A stretch of 64,000 bases of DNA from Roseateles sp. DAIF2 (GTDB taxonomy: Bacteria > Pseudomonadota > Gammaproteobacteria > Burkholderiales > Burkholderiaceae_C): assembly GCF_015624425.1 (NCBI RefSeq), contig NZ_CP049919.1:1984001-2048000 (forward strand), given 5' to 3'. This document shows, piece after piece, positions 28,690 through 38,075 of the stretch. Below the pieces are notes generated by a model, which worked only from the letters and a program-made list of their open reading frames with translations, was not told the DNA's origin and ran no database searches. Position 1 is the stretch's first letter. Each line of letters begins with the position of its first letter. Position numbers and translations under genes: made by a program.

Positions 28690-29970
28690 ATGCGGCCCCG
28701 CGTCACCCACCATAGTGAAAGAGAGAGGTCTGTCATCGACACCGCCCTGTTGAAAGAGTTGCGTATCGACGGCCAGCAGCGCGAGGACCATGGCGGCATG
28801 CCGCGCTGGGTCTGGGGCCTGCTGGCGAGCCTGCTCGCCCTGTCCCTGCTGGCCGGCGCCGGCTGGTGGTGGTGGCAGCGCAGCGCCACGCCCGAGGTGC
28901 AGGTGGCCGCGGCCCAGGCGCGCGGCAGCGGCGGCGCCAGCGCCGCGGTGCTGCAGGCCACCGGTTATGTGACGGCGCGGCGCTCCGCCACCGTCTCGAC
29001 CCAGATCACCGGCACCCTGACCGAGGTGCTGTTCGAGGAGGGCGACCGCATCGCCAAGGGCCAGGTGCTGGCGCGCCTGGAGGACAAGGCGCTGCGCGCG
29101 GCGCTGGGCACCGCCCAGGCCAGCGCCAAGAGTGCCCAGGCCCAGGTCGTCGCGGCCCAGGCCCAGCTGGCCCAGGCCCAGTCCGACCTGCGGCGCCAGG
29201 ACGAGCTGGCCGCCAGCGGCATGAGCCCGCGCCAGCTGCAGGAGCAGGCCCGCACCGCGGTCAGCAGCCTGGCCGCCCAGCTGGAGGCGCGCCGCCGCGA
29301 GGCCGAGGCCGCGCAGTCCCAGGTGGCCCAGGCGCAAGTGAACTTCGACTACACGGTGGTGCGCGCGCCCTTTGCCGGCGTGGTCACGGCCAAGGCGGCC
29401 CAGGTCGGCGAGATCGTCTCGCCGCTGTCGGCCGGTGGCGGTTTCACCCGTACCGGCGTCGGCACCATCGTCGACATGGACTCGCTGGAGGTCGGCGTCG
29501 ACGTCAACGAGGCCTATATCGGCCAGGTCCGCGCCGAGATGCCGGCCGAGGCCGTGCTGGATGCCTACCCGGACTGGAAGATCCCGGCCCATGTGATCGC
29601 GGTCGTGCCCTCGGCCGATCGCGGCAAGGCCACGGTCAAGGTGCGGGTCGCGCTGCAGCAGAAGGACGGCCGTGTCGTGCCCGACATGGGCGTGCGCGTG
29701 TCCTTCCTGTCCGGCAAGCCGGACGCGAGCCAGGCCGCGGCCCCGGCGCCCGGCGTGCTGGTACCGAAGGCGGCGCTGGCCCAGCGCGGCGGCGCCAGCG
29801 TGGTGTTCGTGCTGGACGGCGAGCGCGTGGCCCAGCGCGAGATCAGGACCGGCACGCCGCTGGGCGAGCAGGCCGTGATCCTGGAGGGCGTGAAGGCCGG
29901 CGAGAAGCTGGTGCTCGCGCCGCCCGAATCCTTGCGCGACGGCGCCGCGGTGCGCCTCGCCACCCCCTGA
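28690..29970 (+). CDS. Membrane-fusion protein of MacA/HlyD type
   Basis: About 426 residues if the ATG at 28690 is used. One N-terminal membrane helix (VWGLLASLLALSLLAGAGW) anchors a periplasmic adaptor with lipoyl halves (ATVSTQITGTLTEVLFEEGDRI and VVRAPFAGVVTAKAAQVGE), a coiled-coil hairpin rich in Ala, Gln and Arg, and beta-barrel and membrane-proximal parts. It joins the ABC permeases encoded downstream to an outer-membrane channel. The start is doubtful: no ribosome-binding site precedes 28690, whereas AGAGAGAGG lies 6 bases before an in-frame ATC codon at 28735. Confidence 0.88.
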   Translation: MRPRVTHHSERERSVIDTALLKELRIDGQQREDHGGMPRWVWGLLASLLALSLLAGAGWWWWQRSATPEVQVAAAQARGSGGASAAVLQATGYVTARRSATVSTQITGTLTEVLFEEGDRIAKGQVLARLEDKALRAALGTAQASAKSAQAQVVAAQAQLAQAQSDLRRQDELAASGMSPRQLQEQARTAVSSLAAQLEARRREAEAAQSQVAQAQVNFDYTVVRAPFAGVVTAKAAQVGEIVSPLSAGGGFTRTGVGTIVDMDSLEVGVDVNEAYIGQVRAEMPAEAVLDAYPDWKIPAHVIAVVPSADRGKATVKVRVALQQKDGRVVPDMGVRVSFLSGKPDASQAAAPAPGVLVPKAALAQRGGASVVFVLDGERVAQREIRTGTPLGEQAVILEGVKAGEKLVLAPPESLRDGAAVRLATP

Positions 29971-30012
29971 TCCCGAACCGCATCCCAAAGTCCGACTTCC
30001 GGAGGAGACGAC

Positions 30013-30702
<690 letters not shown>

Positions 30703-30715
30703 GCGGGAGGCCGGC

Positions 30716-31885
30716 ATGAAATACCTGCATCTGATCTGGGCGGCGCTGTTCCGGCGCAAGGGGCGCACCCTGCTGACCCTGGTGTCCATCATCACCGCCT
30801 TCCTGCTGTTCGGCCTGCTGGACGCGGTGCGCACCTCCTTCGACCAGGCCGGCCAGAGCGCCAACGGCGCCTCGCGGCTGCAGACCGGCTCGCGCCTGTC
30901 CTTCATCCAGACCCTGCCGATGGCGCTGACGAACCGCATCGCGCAGGTGGACGGCGTCAAGTCGGTCACCTATGCGAACTGGTTCGGTGGCGCCTACCAG
31001 GACCCGCACAACCAGGTCTTCAGCTTCGCGGTCGCGCCCAACTACCTGGACATCTATCCGGAGATGGAGGTCAGCGCCCAGGCCCGCCAGGCCTTCGCCG
31101 CCACCCGCATCGGCGCGCTGGTCGGCGAGGGCCTGGCCAAGCGCTTCAACTGGAAGGTCGGCGACAAGGTGCCGCTGCAGTCCACCATCTTCCCGGACCG
31201 CAGCGGCAGCAAGAACTGGCAGTTCGAGATCGTCGGCCTGATCCATGCGAAGGACAAGAAGTCCGGCGGCTTCTACGACCAGATGTTCCTGCTGAACTGG
31301 AAGTACTTCGACGACACCACGCCCTACAACCAAGGCCAGGTCGGCTGGTACGTGACCCGCGTCACCGACGCCAACCAGGCGGACCGCGTGGCCAAGGCGA
31401 TCGATGCGCTGTCGGGCAACTCCGACCATGAGACCCGCACCCAGACCGAGCAGGCGGCGATGGCCTCCTGGATGAAGCAGGTGGCGGACATCGGCCTGAT
31501 CGTCGGCTCCATCATGGGCGCGGTGTTCTTCACCCTGCTGCTGCTGACCGGCAACACGATGATGCAGGCGGTGCGCGAGCGCACCGGCGAGATCGCGGTG
31601 CTGAAGACCATCGGCTTCTCCGGCCGCAGCGTGCTGGCGATGGTGCTGGCCGAATCGGTGCTGCTCTTGGTGCTGGGCGGCGTGATCGGCCTGGGCCTGG
31701 CCAGCGTGATCGGGCCGGCCGTCGGTGCCGGCAGCGGTGGGGCGCTGAACCTGCCCGCCGCGGGCCTGGCCAGCTGGGCCAGCGGCCTGGGGCTGATGCT
31801 GCTGTTCGGCCTGATCGTCGGCGCGCTGCCGGCGCTGAACGCGATGCGGCTCAACATCACCGATGCCTTGGCCGGGAGGGCCTGA
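30716..31885 (+). CDS. FtsX-like ABC permease, subunit 1
   Basis: A 389-residue MacB-type permease: N-terminal helix near residues 15-40, a periplasmic MacB-PCD domain of about 220 residues, then three C-terminal helices (IMGAVFFTLLLLTGNTMM, VLAMVLAESVLLLVLGGVIGL and a last one near 355-375). AGGCCGG precedes the ATG. It ends 2 bases before the second permease; the two differ clearly in sequence, so a heterodimer is likely. Confidence 0.9.
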   Translation: MKYLHLIWAALFRRKGRTLLTLVSIITAFLLFGLLDAVRTSFDQAGQSANGASRLQTGSRLSFIQTLPMALTNRIAQVDGVKSVTYANWFGGAYQDPHNQVFSFAVAPNYLDIYPEMEVSAQARQAFAATRIGALVGEGLAKRFNWKVGDKVPLQSTIFPDRSGSKNWQFEIVGLIHAKDKKSGGFYDQMFLLNWKYFDDTTPYNQGQVGWYVTRVTDANQADRVAKAIDALSGNSDHETRTQTEQAAMASWMKQVADIGLIVGSIMGAVFFTLLLLTGNTMMQAVRERTGEIAVLKTIGFSGRSVLAMVLAESVLLLVLGGVIGLGLASVIGPAVGAGSGGALNLPAAGLASWASGLGLMLLFGLIVGALPALNAMRLNITDALAGRA

Positions 31886-31887
31886 GC

Positions 31888-33207
31888 ATGAAGAACGCAC
31901 TGAAGAAGATCGGCCTGTTCCTGTTCCTGGTCCTCGTGCTGGTGGCCTGGGTGATGCTGCCCTGGGTCGGCGCGCTGGCGCTGGCTGCGCTGCTGGCGCT
32001 GTGGCTGCTGCTGAGCCGGCGCGGCGGGCAGGCCCGCTCGGTGGCCGGCGTCGGCATCAGCACCCTGCCGCAGCGGCTGGGGTCCTCGGCGGTGATCGTG
32101 GTCGGCATCGCCGGCGTGGTCGGCGTGCTGGTGGCGCTGCTGGCGATGGCCGAGGGCTATGCCGAGACCCTGCGCAAGTCCGGCAGCGAGGACACCGCGA
32201 TCGTGCTGCGCGGCGCCTCGGCGGCCGAGGTGGCCTCGGTGATGAGCCGCGAGGACATCACCCAGATCGCCCAGGCCGTGGGCGTGGCCCGCAATGCCAA
32301 GGGCGAGCCGCTGGCCTCGGCCGAGACCGTGGTGGCCGCGAACCTGCCGATCCGGGGCACGACCACGGACGAGGAGGGCAGCGTGCAGGTGCGCGGCGTC
32401 GGCGACGAGGCCTTCGCGGTGCGGCCGCAGGTCAAGATCGTCGAGGGCCGCCGCTTCCAGCCGGGCCTGCGCGAGCTGATCGTCGGCAAGGGCGCGGCGC
32501 GGCAGTTCGCCGGCCTGGTGCCGGGTCAGGAGATCCGCCTGGGCAGCCAGAAATGGGTGGTGGCCGGCGTGTTCAGCTCCGGCGACGCGATGGAGTCCGA
32601 GATCTGGGGCGACGCCGCGGTGGTGGCCGAAACCTACCGGCGCGGCAGCAGCCGCAACTCGGTCACGGTGCGCCTCACCGACGCCAAGGCCTTCGAGGGC
32701 TTCAAGGCCGCGCTGGCCGCGAACCCGCAGCTGAAGGTGGACGTCAGCACCACCCTGGCCTTCTTCGCCAAGCAGTCCGAGAGCGTGACCAAGGTGCTGC
32801 GCATCATCGGCATCGTGGTCGGCGCGATCATGGCGATCGGCGCGGTGTTCGGCGCGCTCAACACCATGTTCGCGGCGGTCGCGACCCGCGCCCGCGAGAT
32901 CGCCACCCTGCGCGCGATCGGTTTCACCGGGCTGCCGGTGGTGGTGGCGGTGATGCTGGAGACCATGCTGCTGGCGCTGCTGGGCGGCCTGATCGGTGCG
33001 GCGGCGGCCTATCTGCTGTTCAACGGCCATGCCGCCTCGACGATGGCCGCGGGCTCGGTCGGCAAGCTCAGCTTCGAGCTGCGCGTCTCGGCCGGGCTGC
33101 TCTGGGAGGGCCAGAAATGGGCCCTGGCGATCGGCTTCATCGGCGGCCTGTTCCCGGCGGTGCGCGCCGCCAGCCAGCCGGTCACGACGGCGCTGCGCGA
33201 ACTTTGA
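31888..33207 (+). CDS. FtsX-like ABC permease, subunit 2
   Basis: A 439-residue permease with two N-terminal hydrophobic stretches, a helix near residues 68-90, a periplasmic domain, and a terminal FtsX block of three helices (IIGIVVGAIMAIGAVFGALN, VVVAVMLETMLLALLGGLIG and LAIGFIGGLFPAVRAA). It completes an adaptor-ATPase-permease-permease set of the MacAB class, which exports peptides, lipids or macrolide-like compounds. The substrate is unknown. No outer-membrane TolC-like gene is adjacent. Confidence 0.9.
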   Translation: MKNALKKIGLFLFLVLVLVAWVMLPWVGALALAALLALWLLLSRRGGQARSVAGVGISTLPQRLGSSAVIVVGIAGVVGVLVALLAMAEGYAETLRKSGSEDTAIVLRGASAAEVASVMSREDITQIAQAVGVARNAKGEPLASAETVVAANLPIRGTTTDEEGSVQVRGVGDEAFAVRPQVKIVEGRRFQPGLRELIVGKGAARQFAGLVPGQEIRLGSQKWVVAGVFSSGDAMESEIWGDAAVVAETYRRGSSRNSVTVRLTDAKAFEGFKAALAANPQLKVDVSTTLAFFAKQSESVTKVLRIIGIVVGAIMAIGAVFGALNTMFAAVATRAREIATLRAIGFTGLPVVVAVMLETMLLALLGGLIGAAAAYLLFNGHAASTMAAGSVGKLSFELRVSAGLLWEGQKWALAIGFIGGLFPAVRAASQPVTTALREL

Positions 33208-33228
33208 GTCCCCGGGGTGCCGGCCCCC

Positions 33229-33255
33229 TCAAGCCGGCCCGCGATGCGCCGATAA
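33229..33255 (+). promoter_or_regulatory. FliA (sigma-28) promoter of the YfiN-TonB-YfiR operon
   Basis: TCAAGCCG, 11 bases, GCCGATAA. The -10 is a perfect consensus match and the -35 shares TCAAG with other sites in this window. The ATG begins 7 bases after the -10. Confidence 0.7.
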
Positions 33256-33262
33256 AGCGCAG

Positions 33263-34564
33263 ATGAGGGAACGAGAAGCGAGCACCGCGAGTCCTGAGGT
33301 GGGGACGGCCCGTGGGCGCGCGCCCGGGCGCTCGCTGGTGCAGCGCCTGACCGCGCTGAACCTCACGGTGCTGACCGGGACCCTGCTGCTGACCCTGGGC
33401 CTGATCGCCGGCGCCTCCTGGCTGGGCGCGCGCGAACGCCAGGCCCAGGCCGCCGAGCAGGCCGCCCGCGTGCTGGCGCAAAGCCTGGTGCCAATGCTGG
33501 TGTTCGAGGACCAGGCAGCCGCCGCGACCGAGCTGGCGGCCTTCGCGCGCCGGGCCGAGCTGCGCGAGCTGCGCCTGCTGGACGGGCGCGGCCGGCCCTT
33601 CGCGCAATGGCCGCTCGAGGGCGCGTCGACGACGGCGCTGCCGGACGAACCGGGCCGCGACATCGCGGACGGCGAGATCCAGGTGCTGGCGCCGCTGCTG
33701 CACAAGGGCGAGCCGGTCGGGCGCCTCTTCCTGCGCGAGAGCCTGGCCGAGCTGGAGCAGGGCCTGCTGCGCCTGGCCGGGCTCGCCGCGCTGCTGGCGC
33801 TGCTGGCCATCGTGCTGGCCGCGCGGGTGCTGCGCGCGGTGCAGCGCCGCGCGCTGGCGCCGATCGTCGAGCTGGCGGCGTTGGCCGAGCAGGTGGCGCA
33901 GGACCACAACTACGGCCGGCGCGCGCCGGTGCGACGGCCCGACGAGGTGGGGCGGCTCAGCGAGCGCTTCAACGAGATGCTGAGCCGCATCGAGTCGGCC
34001 CAGGAGGGCCTGAACCAGCGCCTGCGCCAGGAGCAGGCGACCGGCCAGCAGCTGCAGCAGCTGGCCCATCACGACCGCCTGACCGGCCTGCCGAACCGGC
34101 TGGCCTTCGAGGGCGCGCTGGCCACGCTGATCGAGCAGAGCCTGGCGCGACGGCAGCTGATGGGCCTGATCTTCATCGACCTGGACAATTTCAAGCTGGT
34201 CAACGATGGCCATGGCCATGAGGCCGGCGACGAGGTGCTGCGCGAGGTGGCGCGGCGCATGAGCGCGGTGCTGCGCGGCCGCGACCGGCTGTGCCGGCTG
34301 GGCGGCGACGAGTTCGCGCTGCTGCTGCCCGAGCTGCCCGATGTCGCCGCCGCCGAGGCGCTGGCGCCGCGCCTGATCGCCGCGGTGCGCGAGCCGATGT
34401 GGGTGAGCGGCGCGCTGATGCCGGTGGGCGCGACCCTGGGCCTGGCCTTCTGCCCCGGCGATGCCGACACGCCGGCGGCCCTGCTGGCGCGCGCCGATGC
34501 CGCGATGTACGCGGCCAAGCGCGCCGGCAAGAATTGCTACCGGAGGGCCGGCGATGAGGGCTAG
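33263..34564 (+). CDS. YfiN-like diguanylate cyclase (CHASE8-HAMP-GGDEF)
   Basis: A 433-residue inner-membrane enzyme with the YfiN/TpbB architecture: helix at about 30-52, a small periplasmic CHASE8-like domain (about 55-155), second helix, HAMP (about 190-245), short coiled coil and GGDEF. The active site LGGDEFAL is intact (GGDEF at 347-351) and RGRD five residues before it forms a product-inhibition site. It makes c-di-GMP from GTP. In Pseudomonas, YfiN is held inactive by the periplasmic YfiR; a YfiR-like gene is third in this operon. It overlaps the receptor gene by 11 bases. Confidence 0.88.
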   Translation: MREREASTASPEVGTARGRAPGRSLVQRLTALNLTVLTGTLLLTLGLIAGASWLGARERQAQAAEQAARVLAQSLVPMLVFEDQAAAATELAAFARRAELRELRLLDGRGRPFAQWPLEGASTTALPDEPGRDIADGEIQVLAPLLHKGEPVGRLFLRESLAELEQGLLRLAGLAALLALLAIVLAARVLRAVQRRALAPIVELAALAEQVAQDHNYGRRAPVRRPDEVGRLSERFNEMLSRIESAQEGLNQRLRQEQATGQQLQQLAHHDRLTGLPNRLAFEGALATLIEQSLARRQLMGLIFIDLDNFKLVNDGHGHEAGDEVLREVARRMSAVLRGRDRLCRLGGDEFALLLPELPDVAAAEALAPRLIAAVREPMWVSGALMPVGATLGLAFCPGDADTPAALLARADAAMYAAKRAGKNCYRRAGDEG

Positions 34565-36515
34565 GGCCTATTGCATCGGCCTGTCGCTGCTGGCAGCGGC
34601 CGCGGCCCGCGCCGGGGACCCGCCCAGCCTGGAGGAGCTGCTGCAGAAGAACCTGGACCAGCCCTCGCGCCAGGTCGAGGTCAGCAGCGCCTCGCGCTTC
34701 GCGCAGAGCGCGGCCCAGGCCCCGGCCGTGACCTATGTGCTGACGGCGCAGGACATCACCCATCTGGGCCTGCGCAGCCTGGCCGACGTGCTGCGCAGCC
34801 TGCCCGGCCTCTATGTCAGCAGCGACAGCCAGTTCAGCTTCGTCTCGGCGCGCGGCCTGGGCCGGGCCGGCGAGTACAACTCGCGCCTGCTGGTGTTGCT
34901 GGACGGCATGCGCCTGAACGAGAACATCCTGGATGCGGCCCAGGTCGGGCGCGACGGGGTGGTGGACATCGCGCTGATCGAGCGGGTCGAGTTCACGCCC
35001 GGCCCCGGTGCCTCGGTCTATGGCAACAACGCCTTCTTCGGCGTGATCCATATCGTCACCAAGCGCGCCGACCGGCTGCAGGGCCTGCAGCTGCGCTACA
35101 GCCAGGCCTCCAGCTCCGAGCGCAATGCCTCGCTGACCCTGGGCCGGCGCGGCGACAGCGGGAGCGAGGCCTGGCTGAGCCTGTCGGGCTTCGAGCAGCA
35201 TCGCATGCACGAGGTGGTGCCGCCACCGCCGTCGGCGCTGGCGGCGCGCTTTCGCGAGCTGGACCATGACCGCGGCGCGCGGCTGCAGGCCGGGCTGTCC
35301 TGGCGCGGCGTCAATCTGCGCCTGGGCAGCAGCGAGCGCCTGCGCGGCCTGCCGGTGCCGGTCTCGCCGCTGCAGCCGGACCGGCTGGAACCGGCGCGCG
35401 ACCTGACCCGCAGCCATTTCGCCCAGCTGAGCCTGGAGCGCAGCCTGAACGAGGACTGGGACCTCTATGCGGCCGGCGCGCTGCAGCGCTCGCTCTACCG
35501 CAGCAGTTCGCCCTATGTGGCCGACGAGGCCTTGAATCAGCTGGCGATCTATCGCAACCAGTTCCTCGGCCGCTGGGGCCAGTTGCACCTGCGCCTGGGC
35601 TACCAGGGCCTGGACGGGCATTACCTGAGCCTGGGCCTGGAGCATCAGCACGACGCGGCGCAGCACATCTGGGTCGGCACCCTGGGCCAGCGGCCGCAGG
35701 TCGATCGCGACGGCAGCGACCGCCGCCTGGGCCTGTTCATCCAGGACGAATGGCGACCGGCGCCGCGCCATACCCTGGTGCTGGGCCTGCGCCATGACCG
35801 CAGCGACACCGCCGGCAGCAGCCTGAACCCGCGCCTGGCCTGGGTCTGGAGCCCGGCGGCCGAGACCGGGTTGAAGCTGCTCTACGGCAGCGCCTACCGC
35901 GGCGCCAATCGCAGCGAGATCGGCCTCAACGAGGAGCAGGGCGTGGCGGCGCCGCGCGCCGAGCAGGTGCGCAGCCTGGAGCTGGCGCTGGACCAGGGCC
36001 TGCGCGAGCATTGGCGGCTGCGCGCCTCGCTGTACCTGAGCCGCATCAGCGGGTTGATCCGGCTCAGCCCTGAGAACCCGGTCTTCGAGAACAGCGCGCG
36101 GCTGCTGAGCCGCGGCATCGAACTGGGTCTGGACGGGCGTTGGGCCGGTGGTGCCGAGCTGTCGGTCAGCCTGAGCCTGAACCATCATCGCAGCGACGCC
36201 GCCACCGACCGGCTGAACACCCAGCCGCGCGGCCTGCTGAAGCTGCATGCCAGCCGGCCGCTCGGGCCGCTGCGCCTGTCCGGCCAATGGCTGGCCGCCA
36301 GTGGGCGGCGCGTGCTGGGCGAACGCCAGGGCGGCTATGGCCTCGTCAATCTGCAGCTGCTGTGGCAGGCCGATGCCCGCAGCGAGCTGGCCCTGGGCCT
36401 GTACAACGCCGGCGACAAGCGCGTCGCCGAGTTCACCCAAGCCGGCAGCCTGCTGCCGCTGCGCCAGGAGGGTCGGGTCTTGCGCCTGAGCCTGAGCCGG
36501 CGCTTCGGATCATGA
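34554..36515 (+). CDS. TonB-dependent outer-membrane receptor
   Basis: A 653-residue receptor from the ATG at 34554 with CGGAGGG upstream. Signal peptide (residues 1-18), a VEVSSASRF segment resembling the usual start of the plug, plug domain (about 50-170: LADVLRSLPGLYV, LLVLLDGMRLNE, IERVEFTPGPGASVYGNNAFFGVI), and a 22-strand barrel ending in LSLSRRFGS. Its place between a YfiN-like cyclase and a YfiR-like inhibitor suggests it senses or imports a ligand that feeds into c-di-GMP control rather than serving ordinary iron uptake. The substrate is unknown. Confidence 0.9.
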   Translation: MRARAYCIGLSLLAAAAARAGDPPSLEELLQKNLDQPSRQVEVSSASRFAQSAAQAPAVTYVLTAQDITHLGLRSLADVLRSLPGLYVSSDSQFSFVSARGLGRAGEYNSRLLVLLDGMRLNENILDAAQVGRDGVVDIALIERVEFTPGPGASVYGNNAFFGVIHIVTKRADRLQGLQLRYSQASSSERNASLTLGRRGDSGSEAWLSLSGFEQHRMHEVVPPPPSALAARFRELDHDRGARLQAGLSWRGVNLRLGSSERLRGLPVPVSPLQPDRLEPARDLTRSHFAQLSLERSLNEDWDLYAAGALQRSLYRSSSPYVADEALNQLAIYRNQFLGRWGQLHLRLGYQGLDGHYLSLGLEHQHDAAQHIWVGTLGQRPQVDRDGSDRRLGLFIQDEWRPAPRHTLVLGLRHDRSDTAGSSLNPRLAWVWSPAAETGLKLLYGSAYRGANRSEIGLNEEQGVAAPRAEQVRSLELALDQGLREHWRLRASLYLSRISGLIRLSPENPVFENSARLLSRGIELGLDGRWAGGAELSVSLSLNHHRSDAATDRLNTQPRGLLKLHASRPLGPLRLSGQWLAASGRRVLGERQGGYGLVNLQLLWQADARSELALGLYNAGDKRVAEFTQAGSLLPLRQEGRVLRLSLSRRFGS

Positions 36516-37033
36516 GGCGCAAGGCTTCATCCTGGTGGCTTGTCTGGCTGCTGCTGGCGCCGGCCGCCGCTGCGGCCGAGCCGCTGCCGGAGGAGGCGCG
36601 GCTGAAGGCCGCCTTCATCTACCGCTTCGCCCAGTTCACCGACTGGCCGCCGCCGCCGCTGCGCGGCTTCGTGCTGTGCCTGGCCGGGGCCTCGCCGGAG
36701 CTGGCCAGCGCGTTGCGCGAGCAGGCCCAGCGGCCCTGGGGCGGCTTCACGCCGGAGCTGCAGCTGCCCGAGCGGCCCGAGCAGGCGCGCCATTGCCAGC
36801 TGCTGGTGCTGGGCGGGCTGACGCGCGACGAGCTGCGCCGCTGGGTGCAGGCGCTGGGTGCCAGCCCGGTGCTGCTGGTGGCCGACAGCCCCGAGGCCTT
36901 CCGCGCCGGGGCCGACATCGGCCTGATCCAGGAGCCGAACAGCCTGGCCTTTCGCGTCAACCTGAGCGAGAGCCGGCGCCGCGGCCTGGTGCTGAGTTCG
37001 CAGATGCTGAAGCTGGCGCGCGAGGTCAGGTAA
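36512..37033 (+). CDS. YfiR-like periplasmic inhibitor (DUF4154)
   Basis: A 173-residue protein with a signal peptide (WWLVWLLLAPAAAAAE). The mature part starts with EEARLKAAFIYRFAQFTDWP, the hallmark of YfiR/DUF4154 proteins, and ends with AFRVNLSESRRRGLVLSSQMLKLA, also typical. YfiR binds the periplasmic domain of YfiN and blocks its cyclase activity. Two mature cysteines are seen (LCLAGA and HCQLL) and could form a disulphide. The start overlaps the receptor stop (ATGA), so the three genes are tightly coupled. The 3' end overlaps fliR on the other strand by 8 bases. Confidence 0.88.
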   Translation: MRRKASSWWLVWLLLAPAAAAAEPLPEEARLKAAFIYRFAQFTDWPPPPLRGFVLCLAGASPELASALREQAQRPWGGFTPELQLPERPEQARHCQLLVLGGLTRDELRRWVQALGASPVLLVADSPEAFRAGADIGLIQEPNSLAFRVNLSESRRRGLVLSSQMLKLAREVR

Positions 37034-37790
37034 AGGCCGCCAGCAGCCGCTCCAGCGCCACCATGAAGGGCGTCTGCATCAGCGGCAGGGTCGCGACCAT
37101 GCCGACCAGGCCGATGCTGACGGTCAGCGGGAAGCCGACCGAGAACACATTGATCTGCGGCGCGACGCGCGAGATCACGCCCAGCACCAGATTCACGAAC
37201 ATCAGCATCGTGATCAGCGGCAGCGCGATCCACAGGCCGATGCGGAAGATCTCGGCGCCCCAGGTCTGAGGCTGCGCCGCGCGCAGGAAGGCGAAGGGCT
37301 CCTGGCCGACCGGGAAGGCGTGGAAACTCTGCACCAGCGCGTTGATCAGCAGCAGATGGCCGTTGATCGCGATGAAGAGGAAGGCCACCATCGAGCCGAA
37401 GAAGCGCGCGCTGGCCGTGCCCTGGCTGCCGGTCGCGGGGTCGAAGAAACCGGCGAAGTTCAAACCCATCTGCAGCCCGATCAGCTCGCCGGCGAATTCC
37501 AGCGAGGCGAACACCAGGCGCACCGCGAAGCCCATCGCCAGCCCGATCAACAGCTGCTGCGCCAGCAGCAGGAGCAGCAGCGGCGGCGAATCCAGCGGCA
37601 CCACCGGCATCGCCGGCAGCGAGGGCTGGGCCGCCAGCGCGATGAAGATCGCCAGCCCGACGCGCACCCGCATCGGCACATTGCGCTGGCTGAAGATCGG
37701 CATGCCGGCGAACAGCGCCAGGATGCGCACCGTCGGCCACAGCAGCGGCGTCAACCACTGCAGCAGCTGGGCCTCCGTGAAGGAAAACAC
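37026..37790 (-). CDS. fliR: Flagellar export gate protein FliR
   Basis: A 254-residue inner-membrane protein of the flagellar type III export gate, with hydrophobic segments throughout and typical motifs RVGLAIFIALA, GFAVRLVFASLEFAGELIG and GLNFAGFFDPATG. It is the last gene of the fliF-to-fliR run. It shares one base with the stop of fliQ. Confidence 0.95.
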   Translation of the reverse strand: MFSFTEAQLLQWLTPLLWPTVRILALFAGMPIFSQRNVPMRVRVGLAIFIALAAQPSLPAMPVVPLDSPPLLLLLLAQQLLIGLAMGFAVRLVFASLEFAGELIGLQMGLNFAGFFDPATGSQGTASARFFGSMVAFLFIAINGHLLLINALVQSFHAFPVGQEPFAFLRAAQPQTWGAEIFRIGLWIALPLITMLMFVNLVLGVISRVAPQINVFSVGFPLTVSIGLVGMVATLPLMQTPFMVALERLLAAFT

Positions 37791-38059
37791 TAGCCCACGA
37801 CCTGAGGAATGGTCTGCAAGGTGCGCTGGATGTACTCGACCAGGGTGGTCACCATCCAGGGCCCGGCCACTGCCAGCACCAGCACCGCGGCGACCACCTT
37901 GGGCACGAAGGACAGGGTGGCCTCGTTGATCTGGGTCGCGGCCTGGAACACGCTGACCAGCACGCCGACCGCCAGCACGACGATCAGGATCGGGGCGGCC
38001 ACCATCAGCAGCATGTACAGGCCCTGCTGGCCGAAGGTGAAGACTTGTTGGGCATCCAT
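37790..38059 (-). CDS. fliQ: Flagellar export gate protein FliQ
   Basis: An 89-residue protein with two membrane helices, the usual size for FliQ; QATTQINE-like QAATQINEATLSFVPK is diagnostic. The ATG at 38059 was chosen over an in-frame upstream codon that would overlap fliP. It assembles with FliP and FliR into the export pore. Confidence 0.95.
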   Translation of the reverse strand: MDAQQVFTFGQQGLYMLLMVAAPILIVVLAVGVLVSVFQAATQINEATLSFVPKVVAAVLVLAVAGPWMVTTLVEYIQRTLQTIPQVVG

Positions 38060-38075
38060 CGGATCGCTTCCTCTT

